Below, in pieces: positions 22,945 to 33,165 of a stretch of 64,000 bases of DNA. Origin of the DNA: Papio anubis (taxonomy: Eukaryota > Chordata > Mammalia > Primates > Cercopithecidae); assembly GCF_008728515.1 (NCBI RefSeq), contig NC_044979.1:168500037-168564036 (forward strand), given 5' to 3'. A model generated the notes under the pieces. The model was not told the origin of the DNA. It was given only the letters and a program-made list of their open reading frames with translations, and searched no databases. Numbering within the stretch: the first letter of the stretch is position 1; each line of letters starts with the position of its first letter. A program made the position numbers and the translations under genes.

Positions 22945-23125
22945 CAGTGTATTCCAGCAAACCTGGGTTCACATTCCGACTCCTGTCTCCTAATAGCTAT
23001 GTGACCTGAACAAGTCACTTCTCTGAGACCTTTGTTTCCTTGTCCTTAAGGTGCTATTAAAAGAGTCTACCTGATTGGATTGCTAGGTGGATCATATGAG
23101 CTTCTATAAAATGCTCACGTTTATC
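22945..23125 (+). mobile_element. MIR SINE, sense
   Basis: 'cctgggttcacattccgact', 'tagctatgtgacctgaacaagtcacttctc' and 'ggtggatcatatgagcttc' follow MIR order. Confidence 0.8.
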
Positions 23126-23459
23126 CCTATCATTCACTGGGCAATTCCTAGCCCAGAGTACAGTACCCTAATAGATATGCTCGGTAAAGGACATTCCAGT
23201 TAACAAATGGTTCTCGGGCACTGTGGATAAGCATGGGGTTATGGCTGGACAGAGTCACTTAGGGGATGAGGAATTTCTTTTCTGGACCTTGGAAAGCACC
23301 ACTGAAACTATTTTGGTTATAGTAGATTATTTCTCTCTATACTGACACTTCGTCCCGAATCTCCTTCCAGCCTCACCCCAATGCAGGACATGGAAGTGTA
23401 AACCTTCTTCACGTAAGCCAGCTAACCTTGGGGTTTTACAAAGTGTAGCTCATATGTTA
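23126..23459. other. Unique non-coding DNA
   Basis: Nothing recognised. Confidence 0.45.
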
Positions 23460-23468
23460 CCTTTTTTC

Positions 23469-23501
<33 letters not shown>

Positions 23502-23782
23502 TTGAGATGGAATCTCACTCTGTTGCCCAGGCTGGAGTGCAGTGGTGCAATCTCAGCTCACTGCAACCTCCGCCTCCCAGGTTCAAGAAATTCTCCTGCC
23601 TCCCAGGTGCCTCCTGGGACTACAGGTACCTGTCACCATGCCCAGTTAATTTTTGTATTTTCAGTAGAGACGGGGTTTCACCATGTTGACCAGGCTGGTC
23701 TCAAACTCCTGAACTCAAGCAATCTGCCTGCTTCGGCCTCCCAAAGTGCTAGGATTACAGGCGTGGGCCACTGTGCCCGGCC
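23460..23782 (-). mobile_element. AluS, antisense, with CTTT-rich tail
   Basis: A decayed tail of T and C (23,460-23,503) is followed by two reversed arms ending 'gtgcccggcc'. Part of the middle ('cctcccaggtgcctcctggg') is rearranged or substituted. Confidence 0.93.
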
Positions 23783-23797
23783 CTGTTCTCTTTTTTT

Positions 23798-24025
23798 CTC
23801 AATGCATATTTATTGAGTCTCATGTTGTGCTAGGCATTCCAATTGTTGCTATGGGTGCTTATGTGGGAACATGATCCAGTCCATGTCCTGTAGCCCTGGG
23901 ACCCCAGTAAGGGCTGTGCAGTGTGGAACGTTAGGAGCACCCTAATAAGGCCCAGGGATTTCTCCCTGGAGAGTATCAGGAAAGGCTCCATGGAGGACAG
24001 GCACTGTCAAGGTGATCGGCACCCA
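23798..24025 (-). mobile_element. L2 LINE, antisense
   Basis: 'caatgcatatttattgagtc', 'gttgtgctaggcattcc' and 'aggaaaggctccatggaggac' match reversed L2 3' segments in order. Confidence 0.7.
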
Positions 24026-24642
24026 GACCTGCAGACATTGATACTGACCACATGAGTCACGTGGGCAGAGGCAGCTTGATTGTGACAGGAATAAAACTTA
24101 AGCTTAAGGATGCTCATTTGCACACCATCTTCCAAGACTTGGGAAGGACCCCACCAACTGTTCACATGGTCATATGTTTTTGTAGAATTTGCATCTGTTA
24201 ATGTTTTAACCCCAATGCAGTAAGATGCTGTCTCAACACTTTGCAGCCTGACATCCTTCCTCTCTCTCCTACTTCCCTGTGTGCGTGTTGGAGTGGCCGA
24301 GAGCATGTGTGGGATGTGGTAAGGGGACCTGGACTGGGAGGCAGGTTTAGGTGAGTGGGATGTATCTGTGTGCTTTGCTGTCACTTCTCCATGGTTGAAT
24401 TATTCCTGGTCACCCGGGCATAGAAATGGTTTCCAGGAGTACCCCTGTTGCCCACTGAGTGGAGTTCCTAGAATGGTGACAGGGGGTTGCAGGGTCAGAA
24501 ATCACATCCTTTGGTGTCCAGCATCAGAAACAGTTGGGTGGTGCAGAAAAACAAGGTTTAAAATGTGTAAGGTGAGAAGCCAGTCTGTGGAAAAGTATTG
24601 CAGAGGTGTGTCCAGATGCTAATTAAAGAAACATGGGTGCGT
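24026..24642. other. Unique non-coding DNA
   Basis: No recognised repeat. A 125-codon minus frame (24,007-24,384) begins in the L2 and has no domain. Confidence 0.45.

Positions 24643-24673
<31 letters not shown>
24643..24673. repeat. (CA)n microsatellite
   Basis: About 15 uninterrupted CA units. Confidence 0.95.
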
Positions 24674-24675
<2 letters not shown>

Positions 24676-25764
24676 GTATTTCTGGATTCTGTGAGGTTTG
24701 ATATTTTTCAGCTTTTAACTTTTGTAGTTTGTTGTGATTTCTTTTCTCATTTTAAGTGAATATTTTTGTTTATGCCTAATTTTGTATTCATACTTTGAAA
24801 ATCTTTTTCTTAAATGTAGAAGCTGGACTTGCCCAACTTATGGCTATCACTCATTCCAAAGTGCTGTCTTGTACACACATTCCTGGGCTGCTAGGACCCT
24901 GGCTCTGATATCGCCAGAGTCTCTCTTCCCAGGAGGCAGCAGCTGCTCCATTCCTTGCAGACGCTGGAGTCCAAGAGCACCAAGGGGTACCTGGAGGCCA
25001 GGGCCTGTCCAGCGGCCTTCCTTCCTGGCCACATGGCTGCCTTTGGCCACCAGCTGCCTGAGTGCAGTCTCTCTCCCGAAAATCTGTGTGGCCATTCATC
25101 ATAGGCCTCCTCTTGGAAAGGCAAAGAAGGTTGCATTATACTAGGTAAAGCTTATCATTTGCATCTGCCAAGATCCATGCATTTCCCCTCCCTCCCTGCC
25201 CCGCAGCCCCCAGCAACTTCCCTCCCCCCTTCTTTTTCCCTCTCTTGTGGGTTTTCAATAGTGTGTGCTTTTTTCTTTTTCCCCTTCTTTCTGGTCAAGA
25301 CAGGGTTGTCTCTCTGGGTGGAAAAAGGCAGTGTGTTCGTGGAGTGCAGCTGCATTTCAAAGGTACTTTGTTGGCGAGTTATGAATTTGCCTTTGCTACT
25401 GTGGGGAAACAGGCAGATTCTTTGCCTCCTGCCCTCCCCAAATTGAAATTGATGTTATTTCTCTGCCAGTGGTACCCAAGGAAATGTTTTGTTCCATTTC
25501 CTCCCCTTTCAGGCTGAGCCCTATTTATGTTGGGAGCTGGGGCCCTGCCACTGAGAATCATTGTCATTACCACCAGCGTCTGAGGCTGGCCAAATTCAGC
25601 AGCTGTGGTTTCATGCCTACCCTCACCAAGGTTTATTTCCTTGACAACATGTTCTTGTTTGGACCAACTTTCTTAGCCTTTCTCTCGTTGTTCCCCCAAC
25701 AACCCTACCCCCGCCCTTCCTGAAATCACCCTTACAGTTGCATGGAACTTAAAATTAAAAAGGA
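24674..25764. promoter_or_regulatory. Repeat-poor block; candidate regulatory DNA
   Basis: No transposon recognised over about 1.1 kb. An octamer-like CATTTGCATC occurs at 25,157-25,166. 24,840-25,130 is GC-richer and open in several frames at once (136 codons plus, three of 81-83 codons minus), which points to composition and not a gene. Regulatory role is inferred only. Confidence 0.3.
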
Positions 25765-25771
25765 AAAGTGC

Positions 25772-25971
25772 AGGTGCGTGTGTGTGCGTGCGTGTGTGCA
25801 TGTGTGTGTGTGTGTACATATGTGCGTGCATGTGTGCATATGTGTGTGCGTGAGCGTGCATGAATGTGTGTGTGCATTTGTGTGTGTGGGTGTGTGCATT
25901 GTGTGTGTTTGTGTGTGTATGGGTGTGTGCGTGTGTGTGCATGTTTGTGTGTGTGTGTGTGTGTGTGTGTT
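25772..25971. repeat. Long (GT)n-type tract with GC and AT interruptions
   Basis: 200 bp of almost perfect purine-pyrimidine alternation (TGTGTG with CGTG, CATG and TATG units), ending in a pure GT run (25,944-25,970). It explains the Cys/Val frames on the plus strand and the His/Thr frames on the minus strand. Confidence 0.97.
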
Positions 25972-27605
25972 GGAGGCAATGGGCAGGGGATTGGAGCTGG
26001 AAAGGAGATAAAGGCCCTGGAAGTTAGAACAAGGATACAGGGAGGCCAGCGAATGGGGTGAAGGGTGGGAAGTTTCCCCATAAGTAACGGGATCAAATTA
26101 ATTACTATTTTGGTGGCCGCCACTCTTCTCCACCCCAAGCCAGGCAAGGCTCACCCTCGGCCCTGCCCGCCCCAGCATTTCAAATGGAATACCTAGGTGG
26201 CCCAGGGGGACCCCTGACCCCTATATCCTGTTCCTTTCTGCCTGCTTTGCTACTTTTCTCCTTGATAAAAGGAGAGAGTGGGAGATAATTAACAAAAAAC
26301 ATGGCCCCAGGACAATGAAACAACTGGCCTTGGCCGGCCAGAAATGTATCCTGGTTTTCTAGGTGAACTTTCTCCCATCAATCTTTCCTTTAACCTCTCT
26401 GTTCGTGGAAGCAATAGGAACACCCCGCCCCTCCCCTGAGCAAATGCTTTCTTTTGACTGGAAACAAAACAGGGGCTCCGCGAAGGCTGAGGTGAAATCT
26501 GGGTGGCATGGGCGCCGCACAATGGGGCCGCTGTTCCCCGGCCCGGGCTTGTGTTTTACAACAGGGGAGGGGCGGGCGTGAATGGTCTGATGATTGGAAC
26601 AATCCCCCCGATTCAGGCCTACAAACGCATCTTCTGTTCCACACCGAGGGGACAGAAAGGAGAAAAGTGACAAAGAATGCGGGGCGGGGAGAATTAAAAC
26701 AAAATCTCTCCTATCCTACATATTCCAGAAAGTGGCTCTAAGGAGAGAGCCTTCAGGAGGCCTCAGCCACATCTGAATGGCTTTCTCCGGCCTCTGATTT
26801 ATTGATGAAGCTGAAGCAACTTGCTGGAGAAAGGCCTGGGGGCTTCTTTGTCTCCAAGATGAAGTACAATAGGCCACAGGGCGGAGATCTCTTGTGATGC
26901 TCTCAGGTCCTGCTTTTCTCTTGCCCTCTCCTCCCTCAAATACCAGCAGCCGTGACAAACGATTGGTGGTGTGCCTGGGAGAGCCGGTGACAAGACTGGG
27001 CCACTTGAGGTCTCCTTAAGAGGGTATTATGGTCAGGGCGACGTTTGTGCTGTGAAGATGGCACACTCCATTTTGTTAATGGCTCTCATCGGCCCAGATA
27101 ATCGCCCCCCTGCCTGGCTGTCAGGGGCGCAGGCGGCCAATTCATGGCGCCCTTGGAGAAAGTGCCCTTTCCGTGGCGACCAAGATGGAGACATTGTGTT
27201 CACCTCCTTGAGCAGAGGGGAAGGTGACCACCAGGGCAACCTGCCTTGTAAATTACCCTGAAAACAAGAGATACAGTGCCTCCTCGGCCTGGGACCCCCA
27301 CCAGTAAATTATGGCCAGGCTGTGGAGCAGAGCCCAAGAGAGACTGGGTGCTGGAGCGTTCCTCCCCCAAACCCCACGAGCGACTAAGAGGCCTCTGGGT
27401 CTGGAAGGGGCTGTGGGGCTAGTTGGCATCCTGAGTAGATGGGAGCCTAGAGCATCCCAAAGGGTTCCCGCTGTGTTTTCAGGGAGAGTCCAGAGCCAGA
27501 CCCTCTTGCCTCACAAATTTGCCAGGAGATTTCACCCAGGTCCTCTGTGGCTTCATACCCACGTCTTCCTGCACTTTTCTGTCTGCCAGCCTCCAGCCTT
27601 AGACA
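25972..27605. promoter_or_regulatory. Repeat-free, motif-dense block; candidate conserved enhancer region
   Basis: No transposon in 1.6 kb. It includes TCAAATTAATTACT (26,094-26,107), GATAATTAACAAAAAACATGG (near 26,283-26,302), TGATTGGAACAAT (about 26,590), two AAGATGG motifs (27,055 and 27,182) and ACATTGTG (about 27,191). CpGs are locally frequent at 26,470-26,580 and 27,090-27,180. The many overlapping frames of 60-100 codons show no domain. Enhancer identity is inferred. Confidence 0.4.
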
Positions 27606-27773
27606 TTGTCAGAGAGAGAGAAAAAAGAAGAGAAATGAAAAGGATGGAGGGAGGGAGGGAGGGAAGGGGAGACAGAGAAAAGAGGGAAGAAGGAGGGAGG
27701 AAGAAGAGGAGAGGGAGCCAGGGGAGAAAAGAAGTAAAAAAAGAAAGAGGAAGAGAAGAAGAGACAGAGAAAG

Positions 27774-27805
<32 letters not shown>

Positions 27806-27985
27806 AGGAAGGAAGGAAGGAAGGAAGGAAGGAAGGAAGGAAGGAAAAGAGAAGGAAGGAAAAGAAAAGAGAGAAAGAGGGGAGGAAGGAAGGAAAGAGA
27901 GACAGAAGGAAAGAGGAAGAAAGGAAAGAAAAGAAAAGAAAGGCAGGAGGAAAGGAGGCGAGGAAGGAAAGAAGGAAGGAAACCG
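27606..27985. repeat. 380-bp polypurine tract with (GGAA)10
   Basis: The plus strand is almost only A and G: GA-rich, GGGA-rich, (GA)n near 27,787-27,806, then ten GGAA units at 27,807-27,846, then mixed AAGG/AAAG. It gives long Lys/Arg/Glu frames on plus (to 226 codons) and Ser/Phe/Leu frames on minus, none of them genes. Confidence 0.97.
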
Positions 27986-28617
27986 CCATGATTAATAGCT
28001 AAGAATGAGGGAGGGATGAGGGTGATTTTACTAAAACTAGTTTCCCGCTCTTGATTTAAACTCTGAAGAAGCTCACTTTATATATAACATATATAATACC
28101 AAATATAATAACAGCTCACTGCTGCTGGCCCCCAGCTGGGAAGGACATCTCCTTATACATGTCAGGCGCCTTGTAACTTGGTGTATCAAGTTATTTACCA
28201 AAATTAATGTTCCAAGTAATAGATATCTTTCCCACTCCTTTAAAGCCACAAGTTTCCAAAAATATCCATCATACTTCCTCAAATGCATCGCACACATCCT
28301 CAATTCTAAACAGAAGATACCAAATTGAATTGCACTTTTTTTTTTTTTATTGACTCAGGCTCAAATAAAATAGAATGTGCAAAAGTGCTCTGTAAACCCT
28401 AAAGCACAATGCACCTGCGGGCTATTCTTCCTCTCAATGACTGTGCCCTCCCGCCTCACGACCCTGAGGATGATGGTCTGGGAGGTTTGGTGCCTGCTTT
28501 TACAGCCTTTCTGTGTCCTTCAGCTGTCACTTTAGCTTGTGGGGGCACCTTGCCGTCATTCTACTCTGCTGTTTCTATTGGCTTGTGAAACCTGTTAACA
28601 AGGTGTAACAAGAGTAA
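27986..28617. other. Unique non-coding DNA
   Basis: No repeat recognised except an 11-T run near 28,339. A TGACTCAGG AP-1-like site lies at 28,351-28,359. Confidence 0.45.
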
Positions 28618-28805
28618 GTGTCAAAACTCTGGCTTTGTTATCCTGGGCAAATTATTTAATTTCTGTGTACCTGTAAAAGGAAATGGAAATAATACTTACT
28701 TCAGGATATTACTGAGAAGGTTAAATGAAATAATGTACATCAAGCACCCAACGGGGATTGGAGTATAATAAATATGCAATAAATATGAGTTATTATTAAA
28801 ATGAT
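28618..28805 (+). mobile_element. MIR SINE, sense
   Basis: 'tggctttgttatcctgggcaaattatttaattt', 'ggttaaatgaaataatgtacatc' and 'aatatgcaataaatatgagttatt' follow MIR order. Confidence 0.8.
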
Positions 28806-29194
28806 AGCTTAGTATTATTAGGAACGAAATATTTTTTCCTGTGACAGTCATGAATTTCCATGATTGCATTTGGTACAATAGGAAGATCTTTAATTTTTGT
28901 TTGCTTCTTTCCAGTTTCTTGACTTGATCCTATATCATAAGGTGGCTAAACAGTGTGCTTCCAGAAATGGAAGTGTCATGTTATTATGAAGCCAGTTCAG
29001 AAGGGAGCAGAGATTTGACCAAGAAAACAAGTTCTGAGCTTAGCCCACCCAGAGATTGGACTAAATTTATCGGTTGAGAAGATTTTCTGAAGTGCGCAAA
29101 CCCCGATCTGTAGCTCTCTTGTGGTCCATCTCCCTTCATCCTCATGTCTGCATTTCACTGAGAAGTTACTTTTCAGTGAAGAATCACAATGACA
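28806..29194. other. Unique non-coding DNA
   Basis: Nothing recognised. Confidence 0.45.
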
Positions 29195-29455
29195 ACACAA
29201 TAGCTGTCACCCTTGGAGCACCTACCACGCAACAGGCTCGATGCTCAGAGCTTTATTTACATGCTGTTTTTTTGTAGCCTCACCAATGAGTTTCTTTCTG
29301 AAGGTCCATAAGATGCTGGAGGCTCATTCATTTTCCCATAAGGGGCTGACTCCCAGGGAGGTAAAGGATGTGCCTGGACTCACCTGGCTGGCTAAAAGGG
29401 TCCACATTGCCTAACTCCCAATTCGGTGCTTTTGCTACTACCCTGTGTCACATTC
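29195..29455 (-). mobile_element. MIR SINE, antisense
   Basis: 'ttggagcacctaccacgcaacaggctcgatgctc', 'agctttatttacatgctg' and 'ggaggtaaaggatgtgcctgg' match the reversed MIR from tail to head. Confidence 0.7.
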
Positions 29456-29842
29456 TTCTTGGTCCAGCCTCCTGGATTCACTGTGAGTCTCACAGGAGGC
29501 ACATTGTTTCTGCATCTTGGCGAAGGAAAGGCCGGCAGATGTGGGGAAGGCCCAGGGTCAGACCCGCCTCTGTTGGAGCACCCCAAGGATAATAACCCTT
29601 AGATGAGGAGAGGACAGGGGACCAAGCAACTGTCACGCTTCCCCAAGTTACAGTTTATTTTTCTATTGGCTGCATAATTTTCTTTTATTGCTAATACATG
29701 ACTGGTGTCAATGGATCTCCACTTCTAGAAAGAACCACTGTTGAAACTTCATCCTGTATATTTTTATCAAAATAAACACACACACATATGAGTGAGATCA
29801 TAAACTTGAAAACATTTGTTTGTCTGTCTGTTTTTTCATGAG
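29456..29842. other. Unique non-coding DNA
   Basis: Nothing recognised apart from short CA and TCTG runs (29,776-29,786 and 29,820-29,832). Confidence 0.4.
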
Positions 29843-29898
29843 CAGGAGAGTGCGGTGTTTAAGAATATGGGCTTTGGAGTATTTTACGTTTGGAGTAC
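29843..29898 (+). mobile_element. MIR SINE, sense, 5' part
   Basis: 'gagagtgcggtgtttaagaa' and 'tatgggctttggagt' match the MIR head. The element is cut by a pyrimidine tract and resumes at 29,968. Confidence 0.65.
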
Positions 29899-29967
29899 TT
29901 CCCTTCTCTCCCCTCCCCTCCCCTCCCCTCACCTCCCTTCCCCTTCCTTCGCCTTCCCTCCCCACAG
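29899..29967. repeat. (CCCTC)n pyrimidine tract inside a MIR
   Basis: About 65 bp of C and T, with four successive CCCCT units at 29,912-29,931. The minus strand has repeated GGGG runs spaced by single A's, a G-quadruplex-type pattern. Confidence 0.92.
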
Positions 29968-30056
29968 ACCATGCTGAGGAACAAATGTGTTAATATCTGT
30001 GATATATTTACAACAGCGTCTGGCACACAAATAGTATTAGACAAGTGAAGTTTTTT
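29968..30056 (+). mobile_element. MIR SINE, sense, 3' part
   Basis: 'gaggaacaaatgtgttaatatctg', 'acaacagcgtctggcacaca' and the following lines match the MIR end. Confidence 0.65.
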
Positions 30057-30089
30057 GGTCATAAATAAAACAAAATATGGTTTTATATA

Positions 30090-30720
30090 TCAATACACAC
30101 AACTTTATTAATACAAAAAGATCAACCTTTGCTTTCTCAAAGACTATACTATATTCCATTCTATCATTGTTTATTGAATTAATTTTCTAATGATGGACAT
30201 TTAGCTTTTTCCAACTTTTGGTATCATAAACAATGATGCAACAAACATCTTTATGTATATTATTAATAATATAGACATTTTATCATACATAAATACATAT
30301 ATACATATCTTAACATTATATGTTATTAATAATATACATATTTTAATGTCTGTCTTATTATTTCCTTTGAATAAATTCCTAAGAAATAGAGTTACTAGAT
30401 TAAAAGATGATATAACTAGTCTGTGCTCCAGAAAGATTAGATGAAATGGTATTTCCACCAAACCCTCACCAATGCATCTCATTATCGTTTTTGTCATCTT
30501 TGGCAGTCTGAGAAGAAAAATAAAAGAGGGGTCTCGTTTTGATTTGCATACAGTTGATTAAAAGCGAGACTGAGCATCTTTTCACGTGTTTTGTTCACAT
30601 CCTCTGTCCATTATTCTACCGAGGTCATTATTAAAATTATTATCACTTTGTCCCGTATGTTGCAAGTATTTGTGCCAGTTTGTAGGTTGTCTTTTAACCT
30701 CGTTTCTGGCTCCTTGTGCC
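30090..30720 (-). mobile_element. Old L1 (L1M-type), antisense
   Basis: 'attccattctatcattgtttattg', 'aatgatggacatttagc', 'ataaacaatgatgcaacaaac', 'aaattcctaagaaatagagttactag' and 'gattaaaagcgagactgagcatctttt' are reversed L1 3' segments in order, with AT-rich expansion at 30,250-30,345. Confidence 0.75.
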
Positions 30721-30807
30721 ATATAAAGCAAGGGTGAGGGAGCAACTTGGAGACAGCACCGTTTCAGCACACACAGGGAAGCCAAGTCTTTCTTATATTT
30801 ATGAATT

Positions 30808-30930
30808 TTTAAATTTTTATTTGTTTGTTTTTGTAGAGATGGGGTCTCACTGTATTGCCAGGTTGGTCTTGAACTCCTGTCCTCAAGCGATCCTCCCTCC
30901 TCAGCCTCCCAAACTGCTGGGATTACAGGT
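30808..30930 (-). mobile_element. Partial Alu left arm, antisense
   Basis: Runs from 'tttgtagagatggggtctcac' to 'gggattacagg'. The last 20 or so bp of the Alu head and the whole right arm are missing. Confidence 0.88.
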
Positions 30931-31083
30931 ATCTTAATTCATGGCTAGGGGTCCACCAGGATCCCTAGCATAGGAGCATACAGGGAGGGGTGTCATTCCA
31001 AGCAAACAGACAACCAGGTTGGATCCAAAGGCCTATAAAATACCTAAAGCCATCAACTTCCTTCTGTCAATGAAATCGAGATA

Positions 31084-31180
31084 AATTTATCACCTGAGTC
31101 CTATACAAGGCTATAGGTCCCTTCTGCCCCCCTTCTTAATTTATCACCTGAGTCCTACACAAAGACATAGGTCCCATCTG
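31084..31180. repeat. Tandem duplication, 54-bp period
   Basis: AATTTATCACCTGAGTCCTA starts at 31,084 and recurs at 31,138; the following 22 bp match with a few substitutions. Confidence 0.85.
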
Positions 31181-31296
31181 TTTCTCCTCTCCTTTCCTCT
31201 TCTCTCCTCTCCTCTTCCCTCCCCTCCCCTCCCCTGCCTTCCCCTCCCCTCCCCCTCCCCTGCTGTCCCCTCCCTTCCCCTCCCCTCCCCTCCCAG
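31181..31296. repeat. C-rich (CCCCT)n tract
   Basis: About 115 bp of C and T with many CCCCT units and only a few purines. The minus strand has more than ten GGGG runs, a strong G-quadruplex pattern (C-rich strand i-motif type). It explains the Gly/Glu/Arg frames on the minus strand. Confidence 0.95.
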
Positions 31297-31875
31297 CAAC
31301 AGTATGTCTGGTGTCCAGGATACAGGGTATTGGGGACAGGGTATGGAGGTAGGGAGCAGAGAAAGCAAGTCTTCGGAGGCTGGTTACAGTAAACAAGCAA
31401 GTTGCTTGAGTCAGCAAATAAGCAAATATACCAAGGCTGGTGAGAGGCAGGTTGCTCACTGTCAATGAATGGATTTACAAAGACGTTAGGGAGAAGACTG
31501 GAAAGAACCCGAAAGTGTTGAATTAGAACTATTATTAAATAATAATTTAAAAATATATATTTGAGTATTCTGTGTGTATATATAAAACAGACATACAGCA
31601 TATATACATAGAGCAATGCCTATATCTGTATATATGTATATATAACACACAGACATACAGATAGATCTAGAAATTGTTATAGATGGGTACATGTATCTGT
31701 AAATGGACACTTACACATTCACATATGTACTTGCTTTGTCCCTGAGACAAAGACTCCTCAGTAACAATGAACCAACTAAGCACTCAGGTCTTGGTTTCTA
31801 AATACCCACACCAAAAGCAGAAAAAGCTCTATAGAGAATGAGTGATTCAGGGTTGGAGAGAATGAGTGATACACG
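31297..31875. other. Unassigned DNA with TA-rich low complexity
   Basis: 31,297-31,510 is unique-looking. 31,540-31,690 is dominated by TATATA and ACACAG runs. 31,690-31,875 is unassigned. Confidence 0.45.
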
Positions 31876-32294
31876 TCTCTTAGTCCATTTGCAAGCTATA
31901 AAGGAATACCTGGGGCTGGGTAATTTATAAAGAAAATAGCTCTATCTGGCTCAAGATTCTGCAGGCTGTACAAGAAGCATGGTGCCAGCATCTGCTTCCA
32001 GTGGGGACTTCAGGGAGCTTCTACTCAAGGTGGAAGGCAAAGGGAGCAGACATCACATGGTGAGAGAGGAAAGAGGAGGAGAGAGGAGGAGACACTAGGA
32101 GCTTTATAACAGTCAGATTCACAGCAACTAAGAGTGAGAACTCACTCTACCCCATGAGAGTGGCACCAAGCCATTCACGAGGGATATGCCCCCAGGACCC
32201 AAACACCTCCCACAGGGCCTCACCTCCAACACAGGGGATCAAAGTTCAGCATGAGACTTACCAGAGCCAAACAAACCGTATTCAAACCATAGCA
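31876..32294 (-). mobile_element. MLT1A/MST-type MaLR solo LTR, antisense
   Basis: 'cttagtccatttg', 'gctgggtaatttataaag', 'attctgcaggctgtacaagaagcatgg' and 'caaacacctcccacagggcctcacctcc' are the reversed MaLR LTR, ending TAGCA. Flanks ACACG (31,871) and ACAGG (32,295) differ by one base, a likely 5-bp target duplication. Confidence 0.85.
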
Positions 32295-32590
32295 ACAGGG
32301 TACAAATAAAACGAGCCTGGAACACACAATTGTGTCATGAAAAGTCATGAAAGGCTCAAAGAATGGTAGAGATACGCCCACAGGATGCAGAAGCCAGCTT
32401 GAACAGGCTCCCACTGGCCAGAGCCAGGATAACTTGGGAATCAAAATAAATAATCATAATATCGGGTTATAATATATTGAATAAGAGTCCAAGTGTCTGT
32501 ACTGATATAAATGAATGAATAAATAAACGGGGAAGAAAGAAAACCATTTTTTTGCTAATAGTAGAATGCCTGTTAACAAATGTAAAAGGA
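32295..32590. other. Unassigned AT-rich DNA
   Basis: Includes 'aaatgaatgaataaataaac' at 32,508-32,527. It may be old LINE or LTR sequence. Confidence 0.35.
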
Positions 32591-32603
32591 ACCACGCCTG
32601 TCT

Positions 32604-32639
<36 letters not shown>

Positions 32640-32752
32640 TACAGACAGGGTTTTGCCATGTTGGCCAGGTTGGTCTTGTACTCCTGACCATAAGTGATCC
32701 TCCCAGCCTCCCAAAGTGCGGGGATCACAGGCATGAGCCATCGTGCCTGGCC
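32591..32752 (-). mobile_element. Alu left arm, antisense, with 31-nt internal T run
   Basis: Starts in the linker region ('accacgcctgtctaatttt'), where the T run is expanded (about 32,606-32,636), and ends at the Alu head at 32,752. Only the left half remains. The T run accounts for the poly-Lys frames. Confidence 0.88.
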
Positions 32753-32753
32753 C

Positions 32754-32825
32754 AATTTCTGTTGTTTTAAGTGACATAGTTTGTAGTCCTTTGTTACAGT
32801 AGCCCTAGGAAACGAATCCAACATT
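32754..32825 (+). mobile_element. Remnant of a MaLR-type LTR 3' end
   Basis: 'tctgttgttttaagtgacatag' and 'cctttgttacagtagccctagg' resemble the U5 end of MLT1-type LTRs. Confidence 0.45.
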
Positions 32826-33165
32826 TTTCTAAAAGCATGCAAATGGCCAGTAAGCGCATGAAGATGCCCAGCATCATCAGCCATCAGAGTGAATCAAATC
32901 AAAGCCACAGTCAGCAAGCACTCGCACCCCCATGACTGCTAGAACCAAACAGGCAGGGAATAACTAGTGCCAGCGAGAATGTGGAGCAGTTGGAACCCTC
33001 ATACATTGCTTGTGGGAAAGAAACAGTGCAGCTGCCTTGGGAAATAGTCTGACAGCTCCTCAGATGGCTAAACATAGAGTCACCATATGACCCAGCAATT
33101 CCACTCCTAGCTATATACCCAAGGGGAATGAACACGTGTATGCACACAGCTTTCCCATGTAGGAT
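32826..33165 (+). mobile_element. L1 ORF2 3' segment, sense (degraded)
   Basis: 'gccagtaagcgcatgaagatg', 'gagaatgtggagcagttggaaccctcatac', 'ccatatgacccagcaattcc' and 'tatatacccaaggggaatg' follow the L1 ORF2 end in order. No open frame survives. Confidence 0.85.

Noticed and set aside
23454..23816. Frames with 'LPRLECSGAISAHCNLRLPGS'-type peptides (here and at 1,035, 14,052, 16,703, 35,211, 61,232)
   Set aside because: These are standard translations of Alu elements.
24734..25144. 136-codon plus frame and three overlapping minus frames as an exon
   Set aside because: Open in several frames at once on both strands, which points to GC-rich composition; no splice pair identified.
25673..26147. 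Cys/Val-rich and His/Thr-rich frames as small proteins
   Set aside because: Direct translations of the GT/CA tract.
27311..28002. Overlapping frames of 126-226 codons rich in Lys/Arg/Glu or Ser/Phe/Leu as coding genes
   Set aside because: They are translations of the polypurine tract and its flank; every frame is open because the tract lacks stop codons by composition.
31084..31180. CRISPR-like repeat
   Set aside because: Only two units, repeats longer than the spacer, and vertebrate context.
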